Assembly (NCBI GenBank): GCA_905221605.1
Contig: CAJNDS010000469.1
Location: 336,685 to 400,684, forward strand
Direction of reading: 5' to 3'
From: Symbiodinium natans
Lineage: Eukaryota; Sar; Dinophyceae; Suessiales; Symbiodiniaceae
DNA: 64,000 nt
Under the pieces are notes generated by a model. That model did no database searches. It saw only the letters and a program-made list of their open reading frames with translations, and was not told where the DNA came from. Positions 34,068 through 45,574 of the stretch are shown one piece after another. Within the stretch, counting starts at the first letter, position 1, and every line of letters begins with the position of its first letter. Both the position numbers and the translations under genes were made by a program.

Positions 34068-37000
34068 CGCTCACAGCTCGGACTATGGCTTTGAGGGGCT
34101 CAGGAACCGGGAGGGTTTAGGGTTTAGGGTTTGCGGATTAGGGTTTAGGGTTCAGGGCGGTTACCTTGGGACGAGTCCTCGCGCTTGTGATGATGTGGAA
34201 TTTCTTGCCCTCCAAATACGAAAGTCAACTTCGCATGATGCGCAATTCATGGCCCCAGATACAAAACCCAGATAACACCCAGCCGCCCAAGACATATAAG
34301 CCAGCATTGGATGGCGGGGAACTCATTGCATCCAAGTGCGAAACCCAGCTTTGGATGCTGCGCCCCCCAATTTACGCATACAAAAGCCAGCGTTGGTCAC
34401 GAATGATGTTGAATTCACTGCGCACTGCAGAAACGATCAGTGACTTCAGTATAAGAACCAGCACGCGTAACGAATCTTGACGCTCCATGCTGATCTGCAA
34501 GCTGCTATATAAGCAACTATGAAGACATTTCCAACAAGCAGGCTTGCTACCATCTCTGACTGGGTCTCATGCAAAGACCCTAAACCCTAAACCCTTAAAC
34601 CCTTAAACCCTAAACCCTAAATCCTAAACCCTAAAAGGCAAATGGAGCGTGCTGGAGTCTTGAGAAATTCGAACTGGTGTCCTTACATGAATTACAGAGA
34701 GAGAGACAGAATCCGGACGAAGAGTTGCAACCCGAGGGGTCCATGTAGTAGGGAAGACTTAGGCGCCTTAAGGTACTTCCTACATAGGGTTTTTTGGGGC
34801 CCAAGTATATAGGAGTAAGGTACATGGACCCTGGGGGTAAGGATTCTCACGTCTCTCATGATGAAGTCTCGTCTTATTTGCCCGCCTCATCATAGGTCAC
34901 TGCCCGCTTTGATGCCATGTCCTTGGCAGCCCCATGAGAAAGGGGTTAGGGTTTAGGGTTTAGGGTTTAGGGTTTAGGGTTTAGGGTTTAGGGTTTAGGG
35001 TTTAGGGTTTAGGGTTTAGGGTTTAGGGTTTAGGAAAGCCCCAAACCCTTGGGGACCAGATGAACCCTAAAATTGGGGATCCTATGCCCTGTGCTACTGT
35101 ACTTCCGATGCAGGAAATTTTCCTTCATTTTAAATGAACCATAAACCATTTTAGGATTCACTTGGTCTTCAAAGGGCCCTACACCCGAAAGACCCTGCGC
35201 GGGGGTTCAAAGGTTGATTCTTTGCCAGGGGTCGCACTTGTTGCCCACCAGCATCTTGTTGACACCTGCCTGCGCGTACTTCTCAATCTCCTGCCAGGGG
35301 GGACCGAGACTGCTGAGAACCTCTTTGGGGGAGTTTCTCATGCCCACGGCCTCATGCAAGGGTGGAGTTTGCGGTTTTGACATGCTGTACCACAACTAGC
35401 ACAAAGGGCCACAAAATCCACACACACACGCACACAGCCTTAGAAGGGGGAGAAGAAAACACATCTCTCCCTTTGGGTGCATTCCACCCTCTACTACTAT
35501 ATAACCCCTGCCCTATTCGAGTATGTGAACCATGAACCCTGTTGGGGTTCACTTCGTCCTTAAGGAAGTAACTTTTCACGCTAAACCCTAAACCCTAAAC
35601 CCCACACCCTAAACCCTAATCATTTAATCCCTAATTAAACCCTAATCATTTAATCCCTAAACCCTAAACCCTAAGCATTTAATTTCTAAACCCTTTTAGG
35701 GTTTGTTTAGTCCGAAGAAGGTGTTGGGCCCCTTCTCCTCCAGCCATCGCCGCACGTTGTGAAAGGACTCGCGGTCCTGGGTGGGCCCATCTCAGCAACC
35801 GTGGGTTTGGGGTTTAGGGTTTAGGGTTTGGGGTTTGGGGTTTGGGGTTTGGGGTTTAGGGTTTAGGGTTTAGGGCGTCAAATCGCGTCAACCCCACGCC
35901 CTTGGCCCCTAACCGCACACAGCGGTCATCAGGGTCCGAGGAAGGCCAGGGGAGAGAGAGAGAGAGAGGGAGAGAGAGCGCGGAAAGAGAGGGAGGGACT
36001 GAACTAACTCTCTGCATTCTGATGTCCTCCCTGAGAAGCAAAACATGAGGTGGAGGGGAAGGACGCCTTCTTGCGCATGGAGGCAGTTGGTTAAGAAAGG
36101 TCTGTGCCGGAACAAGAAATGGACACTCATGAAAGGATGTTGAAGACATGTGTTTTGACCGATGAGCTCATCTAAGAGTGACTGTCTTGCATCGCTCTTC
36201 CTTGGGACGACACGAAGCCCAAAAGCGTTTATGGTTCATATACCTTAGTAGGAATTATGGTAGTATAGGGTACAGGATCCCCAATTTTAGGGTTCTTTGG
36301 TCCCCCAGGTTCTAACTTCAAGTAGCGCAACGGTGACACACAATGCGCATCGGTTACACACTTTGGGCGTGCCGGACTTTCGGGGACTGCACAGGGACAG
36401 AACCGATACCCTAAACCCGAAAAACCCTACACCCTAAACCCTAAACCCTAAACCCCGAAAACCCTAAACTCTAAAAAACACCCTTAACGAAAAAAAACTT
36501 AACCCTAAACCTGAGAAGACCGCTGTGCTCACTAGAGCTCTCTAGCTGGTGAATCCCAAGCCAGGGGGGTGGTGCGCCGTTGCCATCAGCAAAACATTTC
36601 AAGTTGTGCATATACGCTATAAAACACGTGAGGGGCTTGGGGCTTGGGGCTTGGGGTTTAGGGTTTAGGGTTTTAGGGTTTTAGGGTTTCTGAATCATCT
36701 TCCTACATCTGAAAACCGAAAGCCAAAAGCCCCAGCCCTCGACCCCAAAGTATGCGACCCTGGCAAACTGCGGCAAACCTTCTAAACCCGAACACCGCAT
36801 AGACCATAAACTTACTAACTAAAGGCCACAAACCAGCAAACAAGAAACAATGAAGACCCACGCGGCTGTCAGGTCGAAGGCTACGATGATCCCTTGCGCG
36901 CCCCTGTAGTAGCCTGCAGCGGATGGCTTAACCCTAAACCCTAGACCCTACACCCTAAACCTTGGGGACCATATGAATAAGTCATACACCGGGTTCATTT

Positions 37001-40000
37001 GGTCCTGGAAGAGTGTTACCCAAAGTCACACATCATGAGTAGGATGTTCGCTGATATAACAAGGCAACAACACTCCAAACCCCAGACCGATAACTCAAGC
37101 TAACGCGGGCGAGGCGGGGTAGGAGGTTGTCTCGCAAGTTGGGGTTCGACATGTTTGTTGGCGTGTGGTTCGAAACATCGGGTCCTCTTGTATACACTGA
37201 AATCGCAACAAAAACAGACCCTAAATTTGCGTAATACAAGGCCATCTTCCAGTAATTTGGCAGTGGCCTTGGTTTGGGTGTCCAGGGGTTACAAGGTTGA
37301 GGGCTTTAGGGCGTTAACCTCAGGCTTTAAGAAGCTTTTCAGGCATCAAGTAAACCCTAAACCCCAAACCCCAAACCAAAACCCTAAACCCCAAAACCCA
37401 ACCCCTATGCCCTAAACCCTAACGGGTTTCGGGACTGGGCTTAGGGAAGGCGTCACTGTGCCGTGGAGCTGGCACAGACAGTGCGGAAGCGCTCCTGTCC
37501 TCGGCATGGAACAGAAAGTCGTGGCAGCCCCGTAACCCTAAACCCTAAACCCTAAACCCTAAACCCTAAACCACGTTATAATCAGGGCACCCTTTCTGGT
37601 TGGCTGCTGTTTAAGGGAACGTTGAAATCATGGGTTCCGTACTAACTGCCTCTATACTACCCCCCTTTCCAGGTTCCCCCCTTAGGCTTAATTCTCCCCT
37701 AGGGGGAGGGGGGGGGGGGGGGGGGGGTAGTAGCCCTAAACCTCAACCCCAAAGAGGGGGGGGTAGTAGGGGAATCTATGATGAACCCCAGAAAAGGGAC
37801 AGGGCTTAGTGTTTGGGGTTTAGGGGTTAGGGTTTAGGGTTTCGAGCCAAATGAACCCTAGATTGGTTTATGGTTCATATACCTGAAGAGGAATTCAGAG
37901 TAGTATAGGGTAGATGACCCCAAATTTAGGGTTCGTTTGGTCCCCAAAGGAACTACCTACTATTCTAGCGGCTTCGTACCTTACACTGCTTTCACCCGCA
38001 TGCCTCCGAATCTTGGTGGTTCGAAATCAGCCTCCCTCCAAATTCCCGACATCAGGGAGCCTTCTTTGAAACTTTGAATCATCCTGAACATGATGGTCCA
38101 CTGTACCCTAAACCCTAAACCATAGGCCGCCCGCGCCAGGCGGCGGCCGGTACAACTGAACGCTACCGCTTCGAGATCTGCTTGCTTTGCCAAGCAGATC
38201 GAGCTTGCCACACCTGATGCAGCCCTGCTAGCCATAGGGCACAATGTAATAATGGATTAACCCTAAACCCCCGACACGCGACCCCGGTGGGGGAGGTCGG
38301 GCCTAAGAAGCTGTTGCTCCCCCGCCACAGTTGCCACCGCCAGGGTTGCCCCCGCCAGGGTTGCCCCCACCAGCCAGGTTGCCGCCCCGTGCCAGGGTTG
38401 CCCTGCCAGGGTTGCCCCCGCCAGGTTGTCCCCCGCCAGGGTTGCCCCCGCCGGGGTTGCCCCTGCCGGGGTTGCCCCCGCCAGGGTTGCCCCCGCCAGG
38501 GTTGCCCCCGTCCGCCAGGGTTGGCCTGGCAGGTTGCCCCCGCCAGGGTTGCCCTGGCCAGGGTTGCCCCGCCAAGGCCAGGGTCGCCGCCAGGTTGCCC
38601 CCGCCAGGGTTGTCCCCGCCAGGGTTGCCCCCGCCAGGGTTGCCCCCACCGCACCAGGGTTGCCCTGCTCGGGTTGCCCCCGCCAGGTTGCCCCCCGCCA
38701 GGGTTGCCCCCACCAGGGTTGCCCCCGCAGGGTTGCCCCCGCCAGGGTTGCCCCCGCCAGGGTTGCCCCCGGCAGGGTGACACCAGCAGGGTTGGCTTGT
38801 CCGGTTGCCCCCGAAATTGGCCTCGCCGCCTATTCAGGAATTGTGCACCTGTATGCTTCGTTGTCCTTGTCTATGAAGGGCCCTGCCAAAGTTCTCCATT
38901 AGTGGCCCCCGCCAGGGTCCAGACATATAGAAATAAATATATGTTTATACCTCACCTTCGCCAGGGTTGCCCCCGCCAGGGTTGTCTCCGAGGTTTGCCC
39001 CCATCAGGGTTGCCCCCCACCAGGGTTGCCCCCGCCAGGGTTGCCCCTGCCAGGGTTGCCCTGTCAGGTTGCCCCGCCAGGGTTGCCCCCGCCAGGGTTG
39101 CCCGCCAGGATGCCCAGGGTTGTCCCCGCCATTTTTCATATTTTTAATCTACATTTTCTATCTTCTAATATTCCTTTCAGGAATTCCACTAATAATAAAA
39201 TGCATTTTTCCCTTGCATTATAAGTAAAGATTTCTATGGAAAGATATTAATTCTCGATCTATATCTTCTTCAAATTCATTTCGGCTTCTCTTCTTTCTCA
39301 CATCCAGTGAATGCAGCAGAAGCATGTGGATTACTTACTCCCTTACATATCGTACCTGAATGGTATTTCTTATGCCAATATGCTATGCTAAAAGCGCAGG
39401 ATTCATTATCTTTCATCCTATTTTACTTTATGAGAAGTCTTTCAATGTCATTCTATTTTAAAATTAAGACGTCCAGTAGATTTAATGGTTTTTATCGCAA
39501 CCCCGCCGGGTTGCCCAGTTTTACCCCTGCCAGGGTTGCCCCCACCAGGGTTGCCCCCAGGCGTTGCCCCCGCCAGGGTTGCCGCCGAGTTAGGGTTGCC
39601 CTTGGCAGGGTTGCCCTTGGCAGGGTTGCCCCGCCAGGGTTGCCCCCGCCAGGGTGACATTGCCCTTGTCGGGTTGCCCTGTCAGGGTTCCGCGCCTCCT
39701 CACGTCGCCTACTCAGGAATTGTGCACCTTCTCTGCGACGGCCCTACGCACCTCGGCGAGGCTTCGTCGTCCTTCTCTATGAAGTTTTGTTTAGTTGCCG
39801 AGCAGGGCTTCAAGTGCGAAGGGCCCTGTCAAAGTTCTCTATTAATTAATTGCCAGGGTTTCCCATTAGTAGTCACCCCCGCCAGGGCCCCGCCAGGGTT
39901 GCCCCCGCCAAGGTTGACATATATATATATATATATGTAGAGAGAGAAACTTACTGGCCCAAAACCCAAGGAAATAAAAGTTGGAACTTTCAGAATAAAC

Positions 40001-43000
40001 TACCTTATAGGAAGCCCAAAAGTTGAAAAGTTGGGTTGTGAGCCAGTAAGGAAATAAGAAAGTATTTTTAATACAAAAAAAAACCTCGCCTTGCCCCTTC
40101 CAGGGTTGCCCGTGCCAGGGTCGCCCCCGCCAGGGTCGCCCCCGCAGTTGCCCCCGCCAGGGCCCTTGCGCCAGCGGGTGGCCGGGCCTTCCGCGCTTGG
40201 CCCTCGCCATTCTGCCATATGAATGAGCTTGGGTCCGGAATTGGGCTTGAGGGTGTCTTAGACACAGTATGGGTGAAACAGATTGTCCCGCTCCCTGTTG
40301 ATCCAGGAAAGTGTAGGCTCAAGCAACAGCAGCAGTCGACACGTCCCACCCCGGCCAGCGGGGAGACTCGAGGTGTAAGCCCCCTTGATAGGGGGGCCGT
40401 GGAGGGTAGACCGCTCTAAACCCGAAAAAGGCGGCAGTTTGGGTGGTTGGGGTGGGATCCGCTGCACCGAGGCGGCCCGACCCGCCACCACTGGCGCGGG
40501 TCGGGACCGCGGCACTTTGGAACAAAGTCCACTGTACCCTAAACCCTAAACCCTAAACCCTAAAGCCTAAACCCTAAACCCTATGGTCCCCCATCGTCCT
40601 CAGAACTACCCGACACCAAAACTAGGCCTCTGCCTCTATAAGTCTTCAGCAAATCACCCTCGAAACCGCGTCATGGTTGAGGTTTAGGGTTTCGGGTTTA
40701 GGGTTTAGGCCTCTTCTCGCAAAGGACCAAAAATATACTCTTACAGTAGTTGCACGGCCCCTTAGTATCTACCCTTAAAGGGGTACCCCTTATATACCCC
40801 TTATATACCCTATACAACCCAAGGGCCCATACATCAGAACCCTCTGAGGGAGGCAAGGGACCACATGTAGGGCCCATGAAACTACCCTCAGACAAGCCCC
40901 AGCCCTAAACCCTAATTCAACCCCTTGCGGATGATAGCAAGGGGGTACCATAATCCCCATTAAGGACTGTTAGTGTAAGGGGGAACATCCCAACCCGAAG
41001 CCGTAAACCCTAAATCCAGAAAACCCTGAAACCCCAAACCCTAAACCCTAAAACCCTAATTGAACCCCTTGCGGCTGGCGGTCCGGCTGTGTCCCAAAGC
41101 TGGGTCTTCACCTTCTTGCCGTCCTGAGTTTAGGGTTTAGGATTCAGGGTTCAGGGTTCAGGGTTTAGGGTTCAGCGTTTTGGGGTGGCGCCCTTGCCAG
41201 CAGCCCCAAGCCCTGTAAGCCCCAAGGGTTGGAGAATTCAGGGTTTGGGCTTTAGGGCTGAAGCCCCCATTGCAATTGCAGGGCTAGAGAATGTTAGAGG
41301 GATTCCGGGTTTCTGCATCTCATCGTAGGGATTTGGGGGGTCGAGCCTCAGGCTCCTCGACAATGGAACGGAGACGTCACAGGATCTTGACACCCTAAAC
41401 CCTAAACCCTAAACCCTAAACCCTAAACCCTAAACCCTGAACCCTGAACTCTGAACCCTGAACCCTGAAGGGCTGTCGTGAAGCTGCCGGTTTAGGGTTT
41501 GCTGTAAACCCAAAATCCTGCACAATCCCCACAAGAACACTCTAAGGTCCCCCAGGCCCGAAGGGTTTAGGGTTTAGGGTTTAGGGTTTAGGGTTTTAGG
41601 GTTTAGGGTTTAGGGTTTAGGGTTTAGGGTTTAGGGTTTAGGGTTTAGGGTTTAGGGTTTAGAGCCCTGCACACCTGCGCCCTTAACCCCAAGCCCTAAA
41701 CTGCAGCCGCGTGGCCACGTGTATGGTCCTTATCCTGAAGTCGACGCCGCATGTCGTCACAAAGTGATCGGAGTAGGTGTCCTGTAGGGTGGGGTGTGAA
41801 GGGTTTAGGCTTTTTTATGGTTTAGGGTCTAGGGTTTAGGGTGCTTAAGGCTTCTGGCAGAGGCTACGTAGCTGTTCGGGGTTTAGGGTTCATAGGGTGT
41901 GCTAAAATGTCTTAGTTGCTGAGTTCATAAGCCGCCCCGAAAAGTGGTAAACTTTCAGTTCTCTCGGGAAGTTCAGAATTCCAAAAAGTGCACAAGTGTA
42001 CTCACTCAGCTACTAAGAGACAAGGCTGAAGAATTGGAGGTTCCTGCCTAAGGGTTCGAAGAGTTTAAGGGTACAAGGTTGCCAAACCTCCTAACCTCCT
42101 CGAGATCCCCATCCAAACCTCCCCGAACAGCCCTCAACCCCTCGAAAAACCAAGCCTCCAACCCCCAAAACCTCGCCCAAAAACCCATCCCCCGAAAACG
42201 CCACCACAATAAATCCCCACACAAACTGCCACCACCCCCGCAAACCCTAAACCCTAAACCCTAAACCCCAAACCCTAAACGTCATAGTGCCCTTTGAGAC
42301 CAGCGTCATCTGCGAATCGCAGTAGGAGGCAAGACTTGCCAACACCTGCCCGGAGGCTCTGGCGAGGGTTTGTGACTTACTACTACAACGGCCCATAACC
42401 TATAGGAATTTAGGGTTTAGGGTTTATAGGTTTAGGATTTAGGGTTTAGGGTTTATAGGATCAGGATTTTAGGGTTTGGATCCTACATCCTCGACTCACA
42501 GGCCCTGTGTGAAGACGCCTAAGCCCTCTGAAAGCCCTCTGAGAGCCCTCTGAAGGCCTCATATCCACAAGCACCGTGTCAACACCATAGCTTATAAGGG
42601 TCCATGTTACCTCATGTATTACATTCCCTAGACCCTAAACCCTAAATATCCTAAACCCTGGGTTTAGGGTTTAGGGTTTGTTCCGGGGACCCGTGATCTG
42701 CCCTTTGCTCCAACAACTTGGTAGCCCAAGTGGTACCCTTTTCCCTTTTTTGGGTTCAAGGTTCCCTTCTCGAGTAACTAGCCCAAGAAAGGGTGCCCTT
42801 GTTATACTATACTTACTGGGCTAGCAAGACAAAACGGATTTCATGACGTGATGCCGGGTAGACGCCAGACAGTGAGCTAGGACCCGAGTAGGCCTTGACT
42901 TCCTTTCTTTTTGGGTTGGGGTTCCCGTATCATCCCCTTAAACCCTAAACCCTAAACCCTAAACCCTTTGTTCTAGGTTACTCCTGGCCCAGAACTCCAG

Positions 43001-43967
43001 AAGTCCGAAAGTGACCACGGTTTGGCATTTCGAGAGCCCAGACTTACAAAAGCGGGGGTCAAGGTTCAGGGTTTAGGGTTTAGGGTTTAGGGTTTAAGGT
43101 TTAGGATTTAGGGTTTAGGGTTTCACAAGCTCCAAAAGCCATGGCCGCCCGGACCTCCTACAGGGGCCGGAATAATTACCATGGTATTCCCTTATGGTCC
43201 CTTTACAGTTATACTCCCATACCTCCCAAAACCCATTCTATTCAGGCCCCAATATTAGACGAGAGCACGATTTTCGTCCAAAACGCAAGCCCTCCTCGAG
43301 AACAAAACCCCACGATGCGCTCAGCGGGCGCGCTGCGCGCGTCCGCCAATCTGACCACTTGCCCTCAGGGTTTAAACCCTAAACCCTAAACCCTAAACCC
43401 TAAACCCTAAACCCTAAACCCTATACCCAAGGGCGGCCTGAATCACCGATCAGCAGGATGCGGAAGAGGTAGTCGTGGTCCTTGGGGCGCTCTTCATTGG
43501 AGGCTTCCGGTCATAAGGGCGTTTCCGAAATTTGGGCGTTCCTTGTTTTGGGTCCTGACCATAAGGGGTCTGTATTAGGGGTCCCTTATTTTCGTAAGCT
43601 GTTGTAAAGAAAGGTGCCGGGAGCCTATGCAAGTGAAACCGAGACCGGTACAGGCCGTTGCCGTTGACGTGTGGTCCTCAAAATTCAGCCACTAAACTAC
43701 GATTGCAGACGCCAGAACCAAAAAAACATAACCTTCTGGGGGTTCAACCTTGGACCCTTAAGGTTGTACCCTTGGGTTTTGGGGTCCCTTTTAAGGCTCC
43801 CTAAGGGAATATAAGGGCCAGATTAGCAGTGTATTAAGGGGAACCTTTAGGGGTACAACCTTAGGGGGTACGAGTCTTCATCCCTTGAAACCTCTCAGCA
43901 CTCCGAAGCACAAAGCTTCCCTTTCCCACGAAGCAGCGCTGGTCGAAGGCAGAAGAGTAGTGGCCAT
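31061..43967 (-). CDS. RAB1: Rab1-type small GTPase, copy A (14 exons)
   Basis: Rab1/Ypt1 directs ER-to-Golgi vesicle traffic. Exons: 43967-43938 (start, tentative), 43480-43438, 42345-42308, 41781-41716, 41123-41084, 37499-37470, 36913-36867, 35776-35738, 35290-35234, 34921-34886, 33131-33101, 32723-32659, 31711-31689, 31115-31061. Exons 2-14 sum to 570 nt with no phase break: 189 residues plus TAA, near 199 with exon 1, against about 205 for Rab1. Motifs: DYLFRILLIGDSG|VGKSCLLLRF (P-loop), TCGVDF (switch I, usually TIGVDF), WDTAG|QERFRT, SYYRGAQGIIVAFDLT, NKC|D, YLETSAK, and a C-terminal NCCQQ for geranylgeranylation. Donors are nine GC and four GA, no GT. Intron 5 carries the mitochondrial-like insert. 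Exon lengths equal those of copy B exactly. Confidence 0.95.
32100..32170. repeat. TA/CATA microsatellite in Rab A 3' intron
   Basis: ACATACATACATA passes into alternating TA, interrupted by ATACCC. Similar TA-rich patches occur near 46280-46330, 46455-46500, 47060-47105, 39917-39938 and 62550-62610. Confidence 0.9.
32734..33070. repeat. Long CCCTAAA array between Rab A exons 11 and 12
   Basis: More than 40 units with a few variants (AACACCT, CCATAAA). It fills nearly the whole intron between 33101 and 32723, leaving only about 30 unique bases near each splice site. Confidence 0.97.
33283..33780. other. C-rich tract and unassigned island in Rab A intron 10
   Basis: 33459-33612 is almost entirely C with interspersed TA and CC. 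The following 170 bases are unique and open on the plus strand (IDWAAWPSKLASAPVWVPTF ...), with no recognised domain. A copy elsewhere in the genome would tell whether it is a repeat. Confidence 0.45.
34160..34560 (+). other. Heptamer-free insert with internal duplication in Rab A intron 10
   Basis: Two similar stretches, 34188-34245 (TTTCTTGCCCTCCAAATACG) and 34310-34370 (CTCATTGCATCCAAGTGCG), suggest a degenerate tandem repeat of about 120 bases. A plus-strand frame (34166-34480) is open through both, but no domain is recognised. It has no heptamers and looks like foreign sequence in the intron. Confidence 0.4.
34737..34833. mobile_element. Hairpin element, family M3
   Basis: GGGGTCCATGTAGTAGGGA and TAAGGTACATGGACCC are terminal inverted repeats; internal GGGCCCAAGTATAT is shared with the copies at 16149-16257 and 24674-24774. 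It lies just downstream of Rab A exon 10. Confidence 0.75.
36225..36308. mobile_element. Hairpin-type element, family M5
   Basis: GGTTCATATACCTTAGTAGG, AATTATGGTAGTATAGGGTA and TTTAGGGTTCTTTGGTCCCC recur in the same order at 37848-37942, 50294-50412 and 17498-17683. The right end contains a TTTAGGG unit as part of the element. Confidence 0.65.
37628..37781. mobile_element. Hairpin element, family M2, with poly-G and heptamer-like core
   Basis: CATGGGTTCCGTACTAACTG and GGTAGTAGGGGAATCTATG form the ends. Inside are CTATACTACCCCCC, a G run (37700-37726) and CCCTAAACCTCAACCCC. The interior appears to have been invaded by simple repeat. Confidence 0.65.
37848..37942. mobile_element. Hairpin-type element, family M5
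   Basis: CCAAATGAACCCTAGATTGG at the left and TTTAGGGTTCGTTTGGTCCCC at the right are inverted; the middle has GGTTCATATACCTGAAG and TAGTATAGGGTAGATGACCCC. It lies in Rab A intron 5 left of the mitochondrial-like block. Confidence 0.7.
38280..40180. other. GC-rich GGGTTGCCCCCGCCA repeat block, mitochondrial-like insert
   Basis: A 15-base unit, GCCAGGGTTGCCCCC, is repeated dozens of times in three clusters (38330-38810, 38955-39132, 39500-39690) with shorter runs to 40170. Between the clusters are AT-rich pieces (39133-39480, 39917-40080) and two copies of a segment starting CAGGAATTGTGCACCT (38831, 39713). One AT-rich piece encodes a cytochrome b fragment. GC-rich repeats between shuffled gene fragments resemble dinoflagellate mitochondrial DNA, so this may be a nuclear insertion (NUMT) in Rab A intron 5. 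Copy B has nothing comparable. Confidence 0.7.
39307..39396 (+). pseudogene. cob: Mitochondrial cytochrome b (cob) C-terminal fragment
   Basis: The plus strand encodes LTPLHIVPEWYFLCQYAMLK, matching the conserved cytochrome b segment (T/H P.HI.PEWYFL..YA.LR). Homology ends abruptly after Lys-Ala, and the following AT-rich frame is not cytochrome b that I recognise. It is a fragment without the haem-binding core, so non-functional here. Strand and position within a nuclear Rab intron indicate transfer or a mis-join in assembly. Confidence 0.85.
40181..41083. other. Right flank of the mitochondrial-like block, Rab A intron 5
   Basis: About 40190-40527 is unique with moderate GC content and no clear frame. 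Next come a CCCTAAA run, an M9 element (40748-40889) and an M1 half element (40930-40992: GGACTGTTAGTGTAAGGG then GGAACATCCCAA). The tract GTCCACTGTACCCTAAACCC at 40528 also occurs at 38097, on the other side of the insert. Confidence 0.6.
42719..42837. mobile_element. Hairpin element, family M8
   Basis: TTGGTAGCCCAAGTGGTACC and TACTGGGCTAGCAAG form the ends; internal CCCTTTTCCCTTTTTTGGG and AAGAAAGGGTGCCC pair. It lies in Rab A intron 2. Confidence 0.7.
43503..43598. mobile_element. Hairpin element, family M7
   Basis: TCATAAGGGCGTTTCCGAAATT, then GACCATAAGGGGTCTGTATT and GGGGTCCCTTATTTTCG, resemble 45396-45475 and 16585-16667. It lies about 25 bases upstream of Rab A exon 2, in intron 1. 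Confidence 0.5.
43738..43883. mobile_element. Hairpin element, family M6
   Basis: GGTTCAACCTTGGACCCTTA at the left is answered by GGGGTACAACCTTAGGGGGT at the right; internal AAGGTTGTACCC pairs with the right arm. Copies at 60187-60322, 22433-22556 and 51640-51752 share GGTTTTGGGG/CCTTTTAAGG. It lies in Rab A intron 1. Confidence 0.8.
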
Positions 43968-44619
43968 GGCTTTCGCGGCTTGAGTGCCAGGGGGGGTGCA
44001 GGGGAGGGAGGGCCCGGAGCTTTCGAGCAAATGCCAGGGGCCCAAAGCATCCAAGATCCTCGAAACTTCGAAGGCCTTTAGGCAGTTGAGGGTTTGGGGC
44101 TCCACAGGGCTTGTTTAAACCCATGAAACCCTATAAACCCTATATGATCCCCCCCCTAGCCCCCCTAAACCGTGGAAGCCCCAAACGCTCAACCCTAGAA
44201 GCCCTGCTTCTTTGGCTTCTGTGGTGAAGATTCTTCCAGCCGTTGCAGGTCGGACCTTTTCTCCCCAACCCCTAAACCCCTGTAAGCCCTGTAAGCCCTC
44301 CTCCTTTTCTCCCGGTCTTCCCACAAGCGCCCAAAGCTCCCTGCTGCTCAGTGGGAGGCAGCCTGCATCAAGTGCCGCCCCGCCGGAGCTCGGCGCGTGC
44401 GCAAGGAAGCCAAGGATGCCAGGAGATGTCAAGCATCCGAGGTGAGGCTTGTTCGGGCCCTCTTTGAGGGTTTAGGGTTTAGGGTTTAGGTTTTAGGGTT
44501 TAGGGTTTAGGGTTTAGGGTTCAGCATCTCAAGTCCAAGCATTCACTAGTCAAGAAATTACTCCAGAACAATACCCACCCGCCCAAAGAATCCCACAGCA
44601 TTAAGAAAATATTTCACTT

Positions 44620-45180
44620 ATGGAATGACCTTGCCCAGTAAAAAAATGACCTTGCCCAGTAAAAAAATGACCGTGCCCAATAAAAAAATGACCTTGCCCA
44701 GTAAAAAAATGACCTTGCCCAGTAAAAAAATGACTTTGCCCAGTAAAAAAACGACCTTGCCCAGAAAAAAATGACCTTGCCCAGCAAAAAATGACCTTGC
44801 CCAGTAAAAAAATGACCTTGCCCAGAAATGACCTTGCCCAGTAAAAAAATGACCTTGCCCAGTAAAAAAATGACCTGACCGTGCCCAGTAAAAAATAACC
44901 TTGCCCAGTAAAAAAATGACCTTGCCCAGTAAAAAAAAAATGACCTTGCCCAGTAAACAAAATGACCATGCCCAGCAAAAAGATGACCTTGCCCAGTAAA
45001 AGGATGACCTTGCCCAGTAACATTTTTATGGCAAGGCCATTTTTTTACTGGGCAAGTTCATTTTTTTACTGGGCAAGGTCGTTTTTTTGGACGAAACGAC
45101 CTTGCCCAGTAAAAAAAAAATGACCTTGCCCAGTAAAAAAACAACCTTGCCCAGTAAAAAAAATGACCTTGCCCAGCAAC
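44620..45180. repeat. 21-bp tandem repeat (ATGACCTTGCCCAGTAAAAAA) with inverted copies
   Basis: About 23 direct copies run 44622-45021 and 45095-45178; at 45026-45090 three copies stand inverted (TTTTTACTGGGCAAGGTC). Direct and inverted copies can form a strong stem. Unit length varies with the A run. The long frame on the minus strand is produced by a unit divisible by three. Confidence 0.95.
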
Positions 45181-45275
45181 TCCTTAACATTTAAATTATA
45201 TATGAAAGAGAGGTTTAGGGTTTAGGGTTTAGGGTTTAGGGTTTAGGGTTTAGGGTTTAGGGTTTAGGGTTTAGG

Positions 45276-45336
45276 GGTTAGGGGTTAGGGGTTAGGGGTT
45301 AGGGGTTAGGGGTTAGGGGTTAGGGGTTAGGGTTTA
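45276..45336. repeat. TTAGGGG variant block inside a TTTAGGG array
   Basis: Eight or nine identical TTAGGGG units, with pure TTTAGGG runs on both sides. Confidence 0.9.
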
Positions 45337-45395
45337 GGGTTTAGGGTTTAGGGTTTAGGGTTTAGGGTTTAGGGTTTAGGGGGGTTTACGATATT

Positions 45396-45475
45396 CGAGG
45401 CACCCTTTTTGGGGGTCCTTATTATAAGGGACTCCTGTAGTTTGGGGGTCTATATTAGGGATCCCACCATAAGGG
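45396..45475. mobile_element. Hairpin element, family M7
   Basis: CACCCTTTTTGGGGGTCC, TTATTATAAGGGACTCCTGT, TTGGGGGTCTATATTAGGGA and CCCACCATAAGGGTC occur in the same order as in 16585-16667. Confidence 0.55.
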
Positions 45476-45574
45476 TCTTTGCGACACCCTAAACCCAAGG
45501 CTGAAATACAGCGCTTCCAGGATTTTCGGGGCTCAGGGCTTTCAGGGCTTGTCGGGCTTTGCTACATGCATGGT

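Noticed and set aside
38163-39147. Long overlapping open frames on both strands (up to 286 codons)
   Set aside because: They are produced by the 15-base GGGTTGCCCCCGCCA repeat, whose length is a multiple of three; all frames are open in parallel and show only Gly/Pro/Ala/Arg-rich repeats.
44601-45023. 140-codon minus-strand frame
   Set aside because: It is the translation of the 21-bp tandem repeat, also a multiple of three.
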